From contig JAUSLV010000026.1 of the NCBI GenBank assembly GCA_030645495.1, forward strand, positions 216,001 to 280,000: 64,000 bases of DNA. The letters run 5' to 3'. Origin of the DNA: Actinomycetota bacterium (lineage in GTDB: Bacteria > Actinomycetota > Acidimicrobiia > Acidimicrobiales > Ilumatobacteraceae). Below, one piece after another: positions 17,398-26,849 of the stretch. Under the pieces are notes generated by a model. It was given only the letters and a program-made list of their open reading frames with translations. It was not told the DNA's origin and did no database searches. How positions within the stretch are numbered: the first letter of the stretch is position 1; each line of letters begins with the position of its first letter. The translations under genes were made by a program, and so were the position numbers.

Positions 17398-18563
17398 CCT
17401 ACGTCGACGACCGCGGGTGGCGGCACGATCCGTGGGACGACACCGACCACACCGACGCGACCGTCGTCGAGCACACACCTGGCGAGTATCGCAAGGTCAG
17501 GTGGGCGGTGTGGGTGATGGCGTACGTCGGGCTGGCCGGCATCGTCATCGCCGGCCTCGTCGGACTCTGGTACACCGAGCAGGTGAACCCCAAGGGGGCC
17601 CCCGGCGACCCGATCACGTTCACCGTGAACGCCGATGACGACGTGGTGTCGGTCAGCGAGCGGATGCACGAGCAGGGCCTGATCTCCGACGCCGGCGTGT
17701 TCCAGTGGTACGTCGACCATCACGGCGGCCTCGAACTGACGCCCGGCTACTACCTGCTGCGCCCCGACGATCACATGGGCAACGTCATGCGAGTGTTGCG
17801 CACGCCGCCGTCGGAGACGTTCACGAAGGTGACGTTCCCCGAGGGCTACTCGTACGAGAAGATGGGGTTGCGGTTGCAGGAGAAGGTGCCGCGGCTGTCG
17901 TCGGTCGACTTCAACGTCGCCGCCACTGACGGGCTGCTGCGCTCGCGGTTCCAGCCGGAAGGGGTGAACAGCTTGGAAGGACTGCTGTTCCCCGACACGT
18001 ACCAAGTGTCGAACGGCGAGAGCGAAGCCCAGGTGATCGTGCGCATGATCAAGCTGATGGAGCGCGTGGGCGATCAGGAGAACCTGGAGACCGGTGCGCA
18101 GGCGCTGGGCCTCACGCCCTACCAGGTGCTGATCGTGGCGAGTTTGATCGAGCGTGAAGCCAAGGTTCCCGAAGACCGCCCGAAGATCGCCCGCGTGATC
18201 TACAACCGCCTGTACCTCAGCATGCCGCTGCAGATCGACGCCACGCTCTACTACCGTCAGGACGGCGAGCGACCGTTCGGCGAACTGAAGGCACTCGACA
18301 CGCCGTACAACACCTACCTGTACCAGGGCCTGCCGCCCACGCCGATCGCCAGCCCTGGTCGGGCCAGCATCGAGGCCGCCCTGCACCCCGCCTCCAACCC
18401 GTCGCAGGGCGATCCGCTGTGCATGGGCCTGCCCGATCCGTCGGCCTGCAACTACCTCTACTACGTGCTCGCCGACGAGGACGGAGGCCATGTGTTCGCG
18501 GTCACCCTCGAGCAGCACGAAGCCAACGTGCAGATCGCCCGCGACAAGGGCCTGCTGGAATGA
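17394..18563 (+). CDS. mltG: Endolytic transglycosylase MltG
   Basis: A 389-residue inner-membrane lytic transglycosylase that cuts nascent glycan strands. A short cytoplasmic N-terminus of about 38 residues precedes one membrane segment (AVWVMAYVGLAGIVIAGLVG). A LysM-like region and the YceG catalytic domain follow, with the conserved Glu in ASLIEREAKVPEDRPKIARV and then YNRL. The ATG at 17394 overlaps the ruvX stop (ATGA) and keeps the expected short N-terminal tail. Its end overlaps the aroE start. Confidence 0.93.
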   Translation: MTYVDDRGWRHDPWDDTDHTDATVVEHTPGEYRKVRWAVWVMAYVGLAGIVIAGLVGLWYTEQVNPKGAPGDPITFTVNADDDVVSVSERMHEQGLISDAGVFQWYVDHHGGLELTPGYYLLRPDDHMGNVMRVLRTPPSETFTKVTFPEGYSYEKMGLRLQEKVPRLSSVDFNVAATDGLLRSRFQPEGVNSLEGLLFPDTYQVSNGESEAQVIVRMIKLMERVGDQENLETGAQALGLTPYQVLIVASLIEREAKVPEDRPKIARVIYNRLYLSMPLQIDATLYYRQDGERPFGELKALDTPYNTYLYQGLPPTPIASPGRASIEAALHPASNPSQGDPLCMGLPDPSACNYLYYVLADEDGGHVFAVTLEQHEANVQIARDKGLLE

Positions 18564-19399
18564 TGCGCCCGATCACCGGCACAACCCGCGTCGCCGCGGT
18601 GATCGGCAACCCGGTACGGCACAGCCTGTCGCCGGCGCTGCACAACGCCGCGTTCGCCCAGCTCGGACTCGACTGGGTGTACACCGCGTTCGACGTGGCG
18701 CCCGGTGCCGCGGCCGATGCGCTGGCCGCGATGAAGGTGTTGGGGCTCGGCGGATTGTCGGTCACGATGCCGCACAAGGAGGCTGTTGCCGCCGCCGTCG
18801 ACACGCTCGACCCAGCCGCGGCTGCCTTGCGGAGCGTCAACACCGTCGTGCCGCAGCCCGGCGGCTCGCTGATGGGCCACAGCACCGACGGTGCCGGCTT
18901 CGTGGCTTCGCTGGCCGCGGCGGGCGTGGCGGTGGCCGGTCGCAGCGTGTGCCTGTTGGGGGCAGGCGCAGCGGCTCGCTCCATCGCCGATGCGCTGGCC
19001 CGCGCCGGCGTCGCCCGTGTCGCGGTGATCAACCGCACGTTCGCGACAGCACAAGAGACCGTGCGGTTGGCGGGCGTTGCGGGTGTCATCGGCTCGGCCG
19101 CCGACGTGCGCGACGCCGACATCGTGGTGAACGCCACCTCGATCGGGATGGGCAGCAACGACCTGCCCTGCGACGCGGCGCTGTTGCGCGCCGGCCAGGT
19201 GGTGGCCGACGTGGTGTACCACCCGCGCACCACGGCCCTGCTGGTGGCCGCTGCGGCCGCCGGCGCGACCTGCATCGATGGTCTGGGCATGCTGGTGCAC
19301 CAAGCGGCGCTGCAGCAGCAACTGTGGCACGGCGAGTTGCCCGACATCGCAGCGATGACCGCCGCGGCAGAGCGGGAACTGGCCGCGCGGCGGCAGTAG
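18560..19399 (+). CDS. aroE: Shikimate dehydrogenase
   Basis: A 279-residue NADP-dependent shikimate dehydrogenase, reducing 3-dehydroshikimate. The substrate domain opens with [18 protein letters not shown] and includes SVTMPHKEA, with the catalytic Lys. The nucleotide domain has [15 protein letters not shown] and NRTFATA. ATG codons at 18560 and 18563 are both possible; the first overlaps the mltG stop. It starts the aroE-aroC-aroK-aroB run. Confidence 0.94.
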   Translation: MMRPITGTTRVAAVIGNPVRHSLSPALHNAAFAQLGLDWVYTAFDVAPGAAADALAAMKVLGLGGLSVTMPHKEAVAAAVDTLDPAAAALRSVNTVVPQPGGSLMGHSTDGAGFVASLAAAGVAVAGRSVCLLGAGAAARSIADALARAGVARVAVINRTFATAQETVRLAGVAGVIGSAADVRDADIVVNATSIGMGSNDLPCDAALLRAGQVVADVVYHPRTTALLVAAAAAGATCIDGLGMLVHQAALQQQLWHGELPDIAAMTAAAERELAARRQ

Positions 19400-19402
19400 C
19401 CT
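19397..19402 (+). promoter_or_regulatory. Possible internal -10 before aroC
   Basis: TAGCCT ends 7 bases before the aroC ATG. The TAG is also the aroE stop codon, so this may be coincidental, but the same AGCCTG context occurs before hisG. Confidence 0.4.
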
Positions 19403-19409
19403 GCCCGGG

Positions 19410-20585
19410 ATGCTTCGTTACCTCACCGCCGGCGAATCTCATGGGCAAGCGCTCGTGGTCATCATGGAAGGCCTGCCCGCGGGGCTGGAGATCACCGTCG
19501 AGGAGATCCAGGCGGAGATGGCCCGCCGCCGCCTGGGCTATGGCCGCGGCCCCCGTCAGAAGTTCGAGCAGGACGAACTGACGCTGGTGGGCGGTGTGCG
19601 CCACGGCCGCACGCTGGGTTCGCCGCTGGCGATCGAGATCAAGAACAGCGAGTGGTTCCGCAGCGACAAGTGGCACGAGGAGATGTCGCCCGCTCCGGGC
19701 GCGACGAAGGACCCGCTCACGTCGGTGCGCCCCGGCCACGCCGACCTGGTGGGCATGCAGAAGTACGGCTTCACCGATGCCCGCGACGTGCTCGAGCGGG
19801 CCAGCGCACGCGAGACGGCCGCCCGTGTGGCGGCTGGCGCCGTGGCCAAGAAGTTGCTGTCGCACCTCGGCGTGTCGATCATCTCGCACATCGTGCAGAT
19901 GGGCGCAGCGAAGGCCACCAGCGGCCTGCGCCCGTTGCCCGCCGATCTCGCGGCGGTCGACGCCGATGAGGTGCGCTGCTTCGACAGTGCCGCATCGGCC
20001 GCGATGATCGAGGAAGTGAAGGCGGCCGGCAAGGACGGCGACTCGCTGGGCGGTGTCGTGGAGGTGCTGGGCTACGGCGTGCCGGTGGGCCTTGGCAGTC
20101 ACGTGCACTGGGACCGCAAGATCGACGCCGCGCTCGCGCAGGCCGTGATGAGCATCCAGGCGATCAAGGGTGTCGAGATCGGTGACGGTTTCGAGGTGGC
20201 GGGCCGGCGCGGCAGCGTGGCTCACGACGCGATCGTGTGGGACCCCACGCTGAACGACGGCGCGGGCGACTATCGGCGCACCAGCGCGCTGGCGGGCGGC
20301 ACCGAGGGTGGCATCACCACCGGCGAACTGCTGGTGGTGCGCGCCGCGATGAAGCCGCTGGCCACGTTGAACCGACCCACGCTGGCCACCGTCGACGTGG
20401 TCACCAAAGAGGCGACCGTCAGCTTCAAGGAGCGCACCGACGTCACCGCCGTGCCGGCTGCTGGTGTGGTGGCCGAGACGATGGTGGCGCTCGTGCTGGC
20501 CACCGAGGCGCAGCGCAAGTTCGGCGGCGACAGCATCTCCGAATTCGTGCGCAACGCCCAGTCGTTCCGCGCCACGTTGCCGTGA
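19410..20585 (+). CDS. aroC: Chorismate synthase
   Basis: A 391-residue FMN-dependent chorismate synthase, last step of the shikimate pathway (EPSP to chorismate). It begins [12 protein letters not shown], the universal signature, and contains [45 protein letters not shown] and the C-terminal [19 protein letters not shown]. The ATG is 10 bases after the aroE stop; its TGA overlaps the aroK GTG. Confidence 0.97.
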   Translation: MLRYLTAGESHGQALVVIMEGLPAGLEITVEEIQAEMARRRLGYGRGPRQKFEQDELTLVGGVRHGRTLGSPLAIEIKNSEWFRSDKWHEEMSPAPGATKDPLTSVRPGHADLVGMQKYGFTDARDVLERASARETAARVAAGAVAKKLLSHLGVSIISHIVQMGAAKATSGLRPLPADLAAVDADEVRCFDSAASAAMIEEVKAAGKDGDSLGGVVEVLGYGVPVGLGSHVHWDRKIDAALAQAVMSIQAIKGVEIGDGFEVAGRRGSVAHDAIVWDPTLNDGAGDYRRTSALAGGTEGGITTGELLVVRAAMKPLATLNRPTLATVDVVTKEATVSFKERTDVTAVPAAGVVAETMVALVLATEAQRKFGGDSISEFVRNAQSFRATLP

Positions 20586-21091
20586 TCAGGGCCGATCAGC
20601 ACGTCGTGCTGGTGGGCATGATGGGCGTGGGCAAGACCACGATCGCTCGGGTGCTGTCGGTGCGCCTGTCGCGCGACGTGTGGGACAGCGACCAGGTGAT
20701 CGAACATCGCTCGGGCCGAACCGTGCGCAGCATCTTCGCAGAGGATGGCGAGCCGGCGTTCCGGGCGCTGGAGAGCGAGGTGCTACTGCAGGCGCTGGCG
20801 TCGCCGATCCCGCTGGTGATCGCCACTGGAGGTGGCGTCGTGCTCGCCGAGGCGAACCGGCGGGCGCTGTGCGAGTCCGGTGCCCGCATCGTGTGGCTCT
20901 GCGCCGATCCGGCAACGTTGGTGGATCGGGTGAAGTCGGGCGGCCATCGTCCACTGCTCGACCATGATCCAGCGGGTACCTTGCAACGCATGATGTCCGA
21001 ACGCGAAGCGCTGTACCGCGAGGTGGCCGACGCGATCGTGTTGGTCGACAACCGGTCGGTCAGCGAAGTCGTGGAAGCGGTGCTGCGATGA
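20582..21091 (+). CDS. aroK: Shikimate kinase
   Basis: A 169-residue shikimate kinase producing shikimate 3-phosphate. The P-loop is [12 protein letters not shown], the shikimate-binding region includes [18 protein letters not shown] and FRALESEVL, and the GGGVVL loop is present. The GTG start overlaps the aroC stop (GTGA), and the end overlaps the aroB ATG, so translation is coupled on both sides. Confidence 0.94.
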   Translation: MIRADQHVVLVGMMGVGKTTIARVLSVRLSRDVWDSDQVIEHRSGRTVRSIFAEDGEPAFRALESEVLLQALASPIPLVIATGGGVVLAEANRRALCESGARIVWLCADPATLVDRVKSGGHRPLLDHDPAGTLQRMMSEREALYREVADAIVLVDNRSVSEVVEAVLR

Positions 21092-22110
21092 TCACCGTGC
21101 GTGTGCCCCTCGGCGACCGCAGCTACGACGTGCTCGTCGGTCACGGTGCCCGCAACGAGCTGGCCGCGCTGTTACCGCGCACTGCCAGGCGCGCCGCGGT
21201 CGTCACGCAAGCCGGCATCCCGATGCAGGTCGACCCGGGTGTCCCGTTCGAGACGTTCGAGATCGGCGACGGCGAGCGGTTCAAGTCGCTGGCCACGATC
21301 GAGACGCTGTGTCGTGGCTTCGCCCGGATGGGCCTCACCCGCAACGACGTGATCGTCGGTGTCGGCGGGGGAATGGTCACCGATGTGGCCGGCTTTGCCG
21401 CGTCGGCATGGCACCGGGGCGTTCCGGTGGTGCACGTCAGCACCACCTTGCTGGGCATGGTGGATGCCGCGATCGGTGGCAAGACGGGCGTGAACCTCGA
21501 AGCCGTTGATGGCGTGGGCGGCAAGAACCTGATCGGCGCCTATTGGCAGCCCTCCGGCGTGGTGTGCGACCTCGACGCACTCGTCACCCTGTCGCCTCGC
21601 GAAGTGCGTTGCGGGAGGGGAGAGATGGCCAAGTACCACTTCCTCACCGGCGACGACCTGTTGGCGATGAGCGAGGCCGAGCGGATCGCCCGCTGCGTGC
21701 AGATCAAGGCCGAGGTGGTGGCCGGCGACGAGCGCGAGGACGGCCGTCGGGCGTTGCTGAACTACGGCCACACGCTGGCCCACGCGCTCGAGATCGAGAC
21801 CGACTATGCCCTTGCGCACGGCGAGGCCGTGGGTGTGGGGCTCGTCTACGCCGCCCGCCTCGCTCGCCGTCTCGGGCGGATCGACGATGCTCGTGTGCAG
21901 CAGCACTACGACGTCGTGCGCGGCGCCTACGAACTCGACACAGCGCTGCCCGGCGGCATCGATGCGCAGCAGCTGGTGCGGCTGATGGGCCTCGACAAGA
22001 AGGTGCTCGACGGCGGTCTCACCTTCGTACTCGACAGTGAGCGCGGCGTGGAAGTGGTGCAGGGTGTCGACCCTGCGGCCGCCCTCGCCGCCCTCGGCGA
22101 CATGCGCTGA
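21088..22110 (+). CDS. aroB: 3-dehydroquinate synthase
   Basis: A 340-residue NAD- and metal-dependent dehydroquinate synthase converting DAHP to 3-dehydroquinate. Motifs are VGVGGGMVTDVAGFAASAWHRG and TTLLGMVDAAIGGKTGVN, then GEMAKYHFL, and the metal-binding LLNYGHTLAHALE with HGEAVGVGLVYA. The ATG overlaps the aroK stop. It completes the aroE-C-K-B set, with aroQ following after one inserted acetyltransferase gene. Confidence 0.96.
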   Translation: MITVRVPLGDRSYDVLVGHGARNELAALLPRTARRAAVVTQAGIPMQVDPGVPFETFEIGDGERFKSLATIETLCRGFARMGLTRNDVIVGVGGGMVTDVAGFAASAWHRGVPVVHVSTTLLGMVDAAIGGKTGVNLEAVDGVGGKNLIGAYWQPSGVVCDLDALVTLSPREVRCGRGEMAKYHFLTGDDLLAMSEAERIARCVQIKAEVVAGDEREDGRRALLNYGHTLAHALEIETDYALAHGEAVGVGLVYAARLARRLGRIDDARVQQHYDVVRGAYELDTALPGGIDAQQLVRLMGLDKKVLDGGLTFVLDSERGVEVVQGVDPAAALAALGDMR

Positions 22111-22139
22111 TCCGGGGCACGCCTGGGAGACTGATCGCA

Positions 22140-22700
22140 ATGACACCTGAGGTGCGCACCGAACGCCTGCTGCTGCGTGGCTGGCGCGACGAGGACAAGC
22201 TGCCGTACGCGCTGCTGAACGCCGATCCTGAGGTGATGCGCCACTTCCCGTCGACGCTCTCGCAGCAGCAGAGCGACGAGATGGTCGATCACATGGCGAA
22301 AGCCTGGGAGGCACGTGGCTTCGGGCTGTGGGCGGTCGAGCGCCTCGACACGCACGCGTTCGTCGGGTTCGTGGGCCTCTCATCGCCCTCATGGGCCGAG
22401 CAACCCTGCGTCGAGGTCGGGTGGCGGTTGGCCCATCAGCACTGGGGTAACGGGTTCGCCCCCGAAGCCGCCCGTGCCGCGCTCGCATTCGGGTTCGAGC
22501 ATGTGGTGCTGCCCACCTACGAGATCGTCAGCTTCACCACGACGCTCAACGAGAAGTCGCAGCGGGTGATGCAGAAGATCGGCATGCGACTCGACCCGCT
22601 CCGCGAGTTCGACCACCCGTTGTTGCCCACCTGGCCCGAGCGGCGGCACGTGCTGTACAGCATTGATCGGCCCACGTGGTGGGCCAGCGTGGCACGATAG
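22140..22700 (+). CDS. GNAT family N-acetyltransferase (RimJ/RimL-like)
   Basis: A 186-residue GNAT acetyltransferase of the Acetyltransf_3 (RimJ/RimL-like) type. The first strand is VRTERLLLRGWRDED, the central block VEVGWRLAHQHWGNGFAPEA contains the acetyl-CoA loop, and NEKSQRVMQKIGM is the usual C-terminal helix. The acceptor could be a protein N-terminus or a small molecule. It is placed between aroB and aroQ, which have no known need for it, and is probably a passenger. Confidence 0.88.
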   Translation: MTPEVRTERLLLRGWRDEDKLPYALLNADPEVMRHFPSTLSQQQSDEMVDHMAKAWEARGFGLWAVERLDTHAFVGFVGLSSPSWAEQPCVEVGWRLAHQHWGNGFAPEAARAALAFGFEHVVLPTYEIVSFTTTLNEKSQRVMQKIGMRLDPLREFDHPLLPTWPERRHVLYSIDRPTWWASVAR

Positions 22701-22704
22701 GCCC

Positions 22705-23142
22705 GTGGCCATCATCGCCCTCCTCCACGGACCCAACCTCAACCTGCTCGGCCAGCGCGAGCCGCGCATCTACGGCACCGCCACGCTCGCGGACTACGAA
22801 GCTGCGGTCACTGCCGCGGCGGCGCAGCACGGGCACACGGTGCAAGCGTTCCAGACGAACCATGAGGGCGCGCTCGTCGATGCGATCCAGGCCGCTCGCG
22901 GTGTTGCTGCGGCGATCATCATCAATCCGGGTGCGTTCACGCACTACGCCTGGTCGATCCACGACGCGCTGTCCGCCTTCGCCGGGCCGATCGTTGAAGT
23001 ACACATCTCCAACCCCAACGCCCGCGAGGCGTGGCGGCACACCAGCGTGGTGTCGCCCGTGGCCACCGGGTCGATCATCGGCCTCGGCCTGCACGGCTAC
23101 GAACTCGCCGTGGAGGCGATCGCCCGAAAGCTGACCGCGTGA
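22705..23142 (+). CDS. aroQ: 3-dehydroquinate dehydratase, type II
   Basis: A 145-residue type II dehydroquinase dehydrating 3-dehydroquinate to 3-dehydroshikimate. It opens HGPNLNLLGQREPRIYG, carrying the catalytic Arg/Tyr lid, and contains FQTNHEGALVDAI and IIINPGAFTHYAWSIHDAL, and ends with EVHISNPNAREAWRHTSVVS. The start is the GTG at 22705. It overlaps the start of the downstream peptidase gene (GTGA). Confidence 0.95.
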   Translation: MAIIALLHGPNLNLLGQREPRIYGTATLADYEAAVTAAAAQHGHTVQAFQTNHEGALVDAIQAARGVAAAIIINPGAFTHYAWSIHDALSAFAGPIVEVHISNPNAREAWRHTSVVSPVATGSIIGLGLHGYELAVEAIARKLTA

Positions 23143-24236
23143 GCCTCGCCGGCAGGGCCACGCGTGTGCGCGAACGCCTGGTCGATCTCGACGCGCTGCT
23201 GATCAGCGACCTCACCAACATCCGCTGGCTCACCGGGTTCACCGGCTCGAACGGCTGGGTGGTGCTCACCGCCAACGGGCTGGCGCTCATCACCGACGGT
23301 CGCTACGGCGAACAGGCGAACCAACAGATGGCCGCGGCCGGCGTGGTGGGTGAAGTGCTCGTGGGACGTACCAGCGATGCCGTGCTTGCTCATCTCGTGG
23401 CAGCCACGGGCCGTCACCGCCACGTCGGCTTCGAAGCCGCGCACGTGAGCTACCAGCAGCATGCAGCATGGGTCGCGGCCTTCAGCACCACGCTGCGCCC
23501 AAGCGCCGGCATCGTGGAGGCCGAGCGGCGGGTGAAGGACGACGGCGAGATCGAGGCGATGGCGCAGGCGTGCCGCATCGCCGACCAGGCGCTCGCCGAG
23601 GTCGCCCCGTTGCTGGGCACCGGGCTCACCGAGGCGCAGGTGCGCAACCTGCTGGAGATTCGAATGCGCGAGTTGGGTGCCACCGGCCCCAGCTACGACA
23701 CGATCGTGGCCACCGGTCCCACCAATGCCGCGCTGCCGCACCATCGACCCACCGACGCGCTGATCCGTGAGGGGCACACGGTGATCATCGACGTCGGGGC
23801 CCTCGTCGACGGCTACCACAGCGACATGACCCGGTCGTTCGTGATCGGCGAGCCCAGCCGGTTGCAGCGCGAGCTGTACGAGCTGGTGCTGGCTGCGCAG
23901 CTGGCCGGTGTCGCCGCGGTCGGCCCCGGCGTGCGCTGCCGCGACCTCGACGCCGTGTGCCGTGGGGTGATCGCCGAAGCAGGGTACGGCGACTGGTTCT
24001 CGCACGGCACCGGCCACGGTGTAGGCCTGTTGATCCACGAAGATCCGTACTCGAATGCCACCAGCGAAGCCAGTTTGCAGGTCGGCGACGTAGTGACCGT
24101 GGAGCCTGGCGTCTATCGTGAAGGCTTCGGCGGTGTCCGTGTCGAAGATCTGGTGGTCGTCACCAGCACCGGATGCCGCGTTCTGACTGCATCTGCGAAG
24201 GATTCACCGTGCCCGCCATCACCACCAACGACCTGA
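23139..24236 (+). CDS. pepQ: M24 family Xaa-Pro dipeptidase/aminopeptidase
   Basis: A 365-residue metallopeptidase of the pita-bread fold that cleaves next to proline. The N-terminal creatinase-like domain contains [17 protein letters not shown]. The catalytic domain has the five metal ligands in [41 protein letters not shown] and [10 protein letters not shown]. The GTG start overlaps the aroQ stop. Its last 28 bases overlap the efp start region. The aroQ-pepQ-efp-nusB order is conserved in actinobacteria. Confidence 0.93.
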   Translation: MSLAGRATRVRERLVDLDALLISDLTNIRWLTGFTGSNGWVVLTANGLALITDGRYGEQANQQMAAAGVVGEVLVGRTSDAVLAHLVAATGRHRHVGFEAAHVSYQQHAAWVAAFSTTLRPSAGIVEAERRVKDDGEIEAMAQACRIADQALAEVAPLLGTGLTEAQVRNLLEIRMRELGATGPSYDTIVATGPTNAALPHHRPTDALIREGHTVIIDVGALVDGYHSDMTRSFVIGEPSRLQRELYELVLAAQLAGVAAVGPGVRCRDLDAVCRGVIAEAGYGDWFSHGTGHGVGLLIHEDPYSNATSEASLQVGDVVTVEPGVYREGFGGVRVEDLVVVTSTGCRVLTASAKDSPCPPSPPTT

Positions 24237-24772
24237 AGAACGGCATCACGCTCGAACTGGACAACGGCCTGTTCCAGGTCGTCGAGTTCCAGCACGTCAA
24301 GCCCGGCAAGGGTGGCGCGTTCGTGCGCAGCAAGTTGCGCAACCTCAAGAACGGTGCGGTCATCGACCGCACGTTCAACGCCGGCATCCGCGTCGAGCAG
24401 GCGATGCTCGACAAGAAGGACATGCAGTTCCTGTACCGCGATGGCGACGAGTACGTGTTCATGGATCAGGAGTCGTACGACCAAGAGCATGTCGCTCCGG
24501 CCGCCCTGGGCGACGCCGCCGACTACATGGTCGAGAACTCGGTGGCCGTCATCGCCTACTACAAGGGCGAGATCGTCACTGTGGAAATCCCCGCGTCGGT
24601 CGAGCTCACGATCGCCGACACCGAGCCCGGCATCCAGGGCGACCGCGTCAGCGGCGCTCGCAAGCCGGCGACGCTCAACACCGGCAAGGTGATCCAGGTG
24701 CCGCTGTTCATCAACACCGGCGACAAGGTGAAGGTCGACACCCGCACCGGCGACTACATGACGCGAGTCTGA
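24209..24772 (+). CDS. efp: Translation elongation factor P
   Basis: A 187-residue EF-P that relieves ribosome stalling at polyproline. The N-terminal KOW-like domain has [18 protein letters not shown] and the tip loop [19 protein letters not shown], whose Lys is the equivalent of the modified position. The OB domains end with [12 protein letters not shown]. The GTG at 24209 gives the canonical length and has GAAGG 6 bases upstream; an upstream ATG at 24173 would add 12 unlikely residues. Confidence 0.96.
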   Translation: MPAITTNDLKNGITLELDNGLFQVVEFQHVKPGKGGAFVRSKLRNLKNGAVIDRTFNAGIRVEQAMLDKKDMQFLYRDGDEYVFMDQESYDQEHVAPAALGDAADYMVENSVAVIAYYKGEIVTVEIPASVELTIADTEPGIQGDRVSGARKPATLNTGKVIQVPLFINTGDKVKVDTRTGDYMTRV

Positions 24773-24776
24773 GCAC

Positions 24777-25214
24777 ATGGCCCGCCGAGGTTCCGGCAAC
24801 TCGCGACCCGCGGCAGGGCAGCCCGACGAGCGCACGGATGCGCGCGAGCGCGCGCTGATCCTGCTGTACGAGGCCGAGTCGAAGGTGATCGCCCCGTCCG
24901 ACGTGTTGGCCGCGCAGATCTCACCCGCCGACGAGCTCACCACGCTGCTGGTGCAGGGGGTCGAGTCGAACATGGTGGCGCTCGATGCCGCCATCGCCAA
25001 GCACGCCAAGGGCTGGACGCTGCAGCGGATGCCCACGATCGACCGCAACGTGCTGCGTATCGCTGCGTTCGAGCTGATGGGCCGCCCCGAGGTGCCGGTG
25101 GCTGTCGTGCTCGACGAGGCCGTCGAGCTCGCCAAGCGGTTCAGCACCGACGACTCCGGTCGGTTCGTCAACGGCGTGCTGTCGGCACTCGTGCCGGTGC
25201 TGCGCGCCGCCTGA
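24777..25214 (+). CDS. nusB: Transcription antitermination factor NusB
   Basis: A 145-residue all-helical NusB, partner of NusE (S10) in rRNA antitermination. Family features include RERALILLYEAES near the N-terminus, the WTLQRMPTIDRNVLRIAAFE motif, and AVVLDEAVELAKRFSTDDSGRFVNGVLS. A Pro/Arg-rich tail of about 20 residues precedes the domain. It starts 4 bases after the efp stop. It is the last gene of the alaS-aro-nusB block. Confidence 0.95.
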   Translation: MARRGSGNSRPAAGQPDERTDARERALILLYEAESKVIAPSDVLAAQISPADELTTLLVQGVESNMVALDAAIAKHAKGWTLQRMPTIDRNVLRIAAFELMGRPEVPVAVVLDEAVELAKRFSTDDSGRFVNGVLSALVPVLRAA

Positions 25215-25265
25215 CGGCTGGTGCCTGACACCGTCCGCCGCGTCGGATCGACAAGACTGCCCGCC

Positions 25266-26849
25266 GTGAACGCCCGCCTGCTCGACTGGTTCGACCGTCT
25301 CGGCGAGCGAGTGCGTCGTGTGCACTTCGCCGCCTGGCTGACGTTCATCGCGGCAGTGATCTTCGTGCTGGTGTTCGGCAGCCTCGGCGTGCAGAACCAC
25401 CGCAACTTCGGCACCTGGTCGTACGACATGGGCATCTACGACCAGGGGTTCTGGTTGGTGTCGCGCGGCGAGTCGTTCATGACCGTGCGCGGCATGAACT
25501 TCTGGGGTCATCACCTCAATGTGATCGTGATCCTGTTCGTGCCGTTCTACTGGATGGGTGCCGGGCCCGAGTTCTTGTACGTGGCGCAGGCGGTGTTCCT
25601 GGCGGCGGCCGCGATCCCGACCTACCTGATCGCACGCGACAAATTTCGCACTCCCTGGATGGGGCTGGTCTTCGCCATCGTGTACCTGATGTACGCGCCG
25701 GTGCAATGGATCAGCTGGGCGATGTTCCACCCAGAGGCGATGGTGATCGCACCGTTCCTGTTCGCGTGGTGGTTCGCGACGAAGGAGCGTTGGGGTTGGT
25801 TCTTCGCGATGGTGGTGCTGGCGCTCAGCATGCGCGAAGACGTAGCGCTCGCGGTGGTGATGATGGGTCTGGTGCTGATGGTGTACATGCGCCACGCGCC
25901 CGACTACCGGCGGGTGGTGCGCCGCTGCGTCGGCGTGATGGTGTTGGGTGGTGTGTGGTACCTGGTGGCGACGAAGTTCTTCCTCGTGCACTTCAACGAT
26001 GACAAGGAGCCGTTCTACGTCACGTACTTCTACGGCAACTACGGCAAGGACACGTTCGAGATCGTGCGCACGATCCTCGAGCACCCGAACCGCGTGGTCA
26101 GCGATGCGGTGCAGCACGATCGGCTGACGTTCTACAAGCAGCTCGGGTGGCCGCTGGGCTGGTTGCCGCTGGCGAACCCGTTGGCGTTGTTGATGGCGTT
26201 GCCGCAGATGCTGGCGAGCGTGATCGGCCTCAGCCCCTACGCGAGAATGATCAAATTTCAGTACACGTCGGTGATGATCGCCCCACTGATGATCTCGGCG
26301 ATCCACGGCGGGCACACGTTCTGGCGGTTCCGCTCCGCCCGGGTGGCGCTGCCGTTGTGGCTGCTGCTGTGCGCCTACACCACGAACATCGCGTGGTCGC
26401 CGTCGCCGTTGGGGGAGGACACGAACTACCTGGCCTGGAGCCAGCACCACCCTCGGCACGATTCGCTGGAGGCGGCGCTGACCTACATTCCCGATGATGC
26501 CGCCGTGTCGGCGAGCTACCAGCTGCTGCCGCACCTCTCGCACCGGCGCGAGATCTACGACTGGCCAAACCCGTTCTGGGCCAGCGTGTGGGGCAACGAC
26601 GACTGCGATCACCTTCCCGATCCCACCACGATCGACTACGTGATCCTCGACCGCATGCAGATCGGCGCGAACAACATGACGCTGTACAACGCGATGGTGA
26701 AGGAGAACGGCCCGTTCCGGATCGTGTTCCAGGACGACTCGGTGGTGGTGGCGCAGCGGGTGGGAACTAGTGCAGAGGTCGACGTGCGACCGCAAGCAAA
26801 TTCTTGCCAAATCCTGGCGCTGCGACACGGCGCTGCAGGAACCGGCTGA
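25266..26849 (+). CDS. DUF2079 multi-pass membrane protein
   Basis: A membrane protein of about 527 residues with roughly ten hydrophobic segments. It has the DUF2079 signature YDMGIYDQGFWLVSRGE near the first loop and the later FHPEAM motif. The family is of GT-C-like topology and often sits beside glycosyltransferases, but its reaction is unknown. A GTG at 25221 in frame would add 15 residues; I chose 25266 because AAGACT ends 7 bases before it. The last 83 bases overlap, antisense, the end of the glycosyltransferase-methyltransferase gene. It replaces the pyrimidine genes usually found after nusB. Confidence 0.82.
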   Translation: MNARLLDWFDRLGERVRRVHFAAWLTFIAAVIFVLVFGSLGVQNHRNFGTWSYDMGIYDQGFWLVSRGESFMTVRGMNFWGHHLNVIVILFVPFYWMGAGPEFLYVAQAVFLAAAAIPTYLIARDKFRTPWMGLVFAIVYLMYAPVQWISWAMFHPEAMVIAPFLFAWWFATKERWGWFFAMVVLALSMREDVALAVVMMGLVLMVYMRHAPDYRRVVRRCVGVMVLGGVWYLVATKFFLVHFNDDKEPFYVTYFYGNYGKDTFEIVRTILEHPNRVVSDAVQHDRLTFYKQLGWPLGWLPLANPLALLMALPQMLASVIGLSPYARMIKFQYTSVMIAPLMISAIHGGHTFWRFRSARVALPLWLLLCAYTTNIAWSPSPLGEDTNYLAWSQHHPRHDSLEAALTYIPDDAAVSASYQLLPHLSHRREIYDWPNPFWASVWGNDDCDHLPDPTTIDYVILDRMQIGANNMTLYNAMVKENGPFRIVFQDDSVVVAQRVGTSAEVDVRPQANSCQILALRHGAAGTG

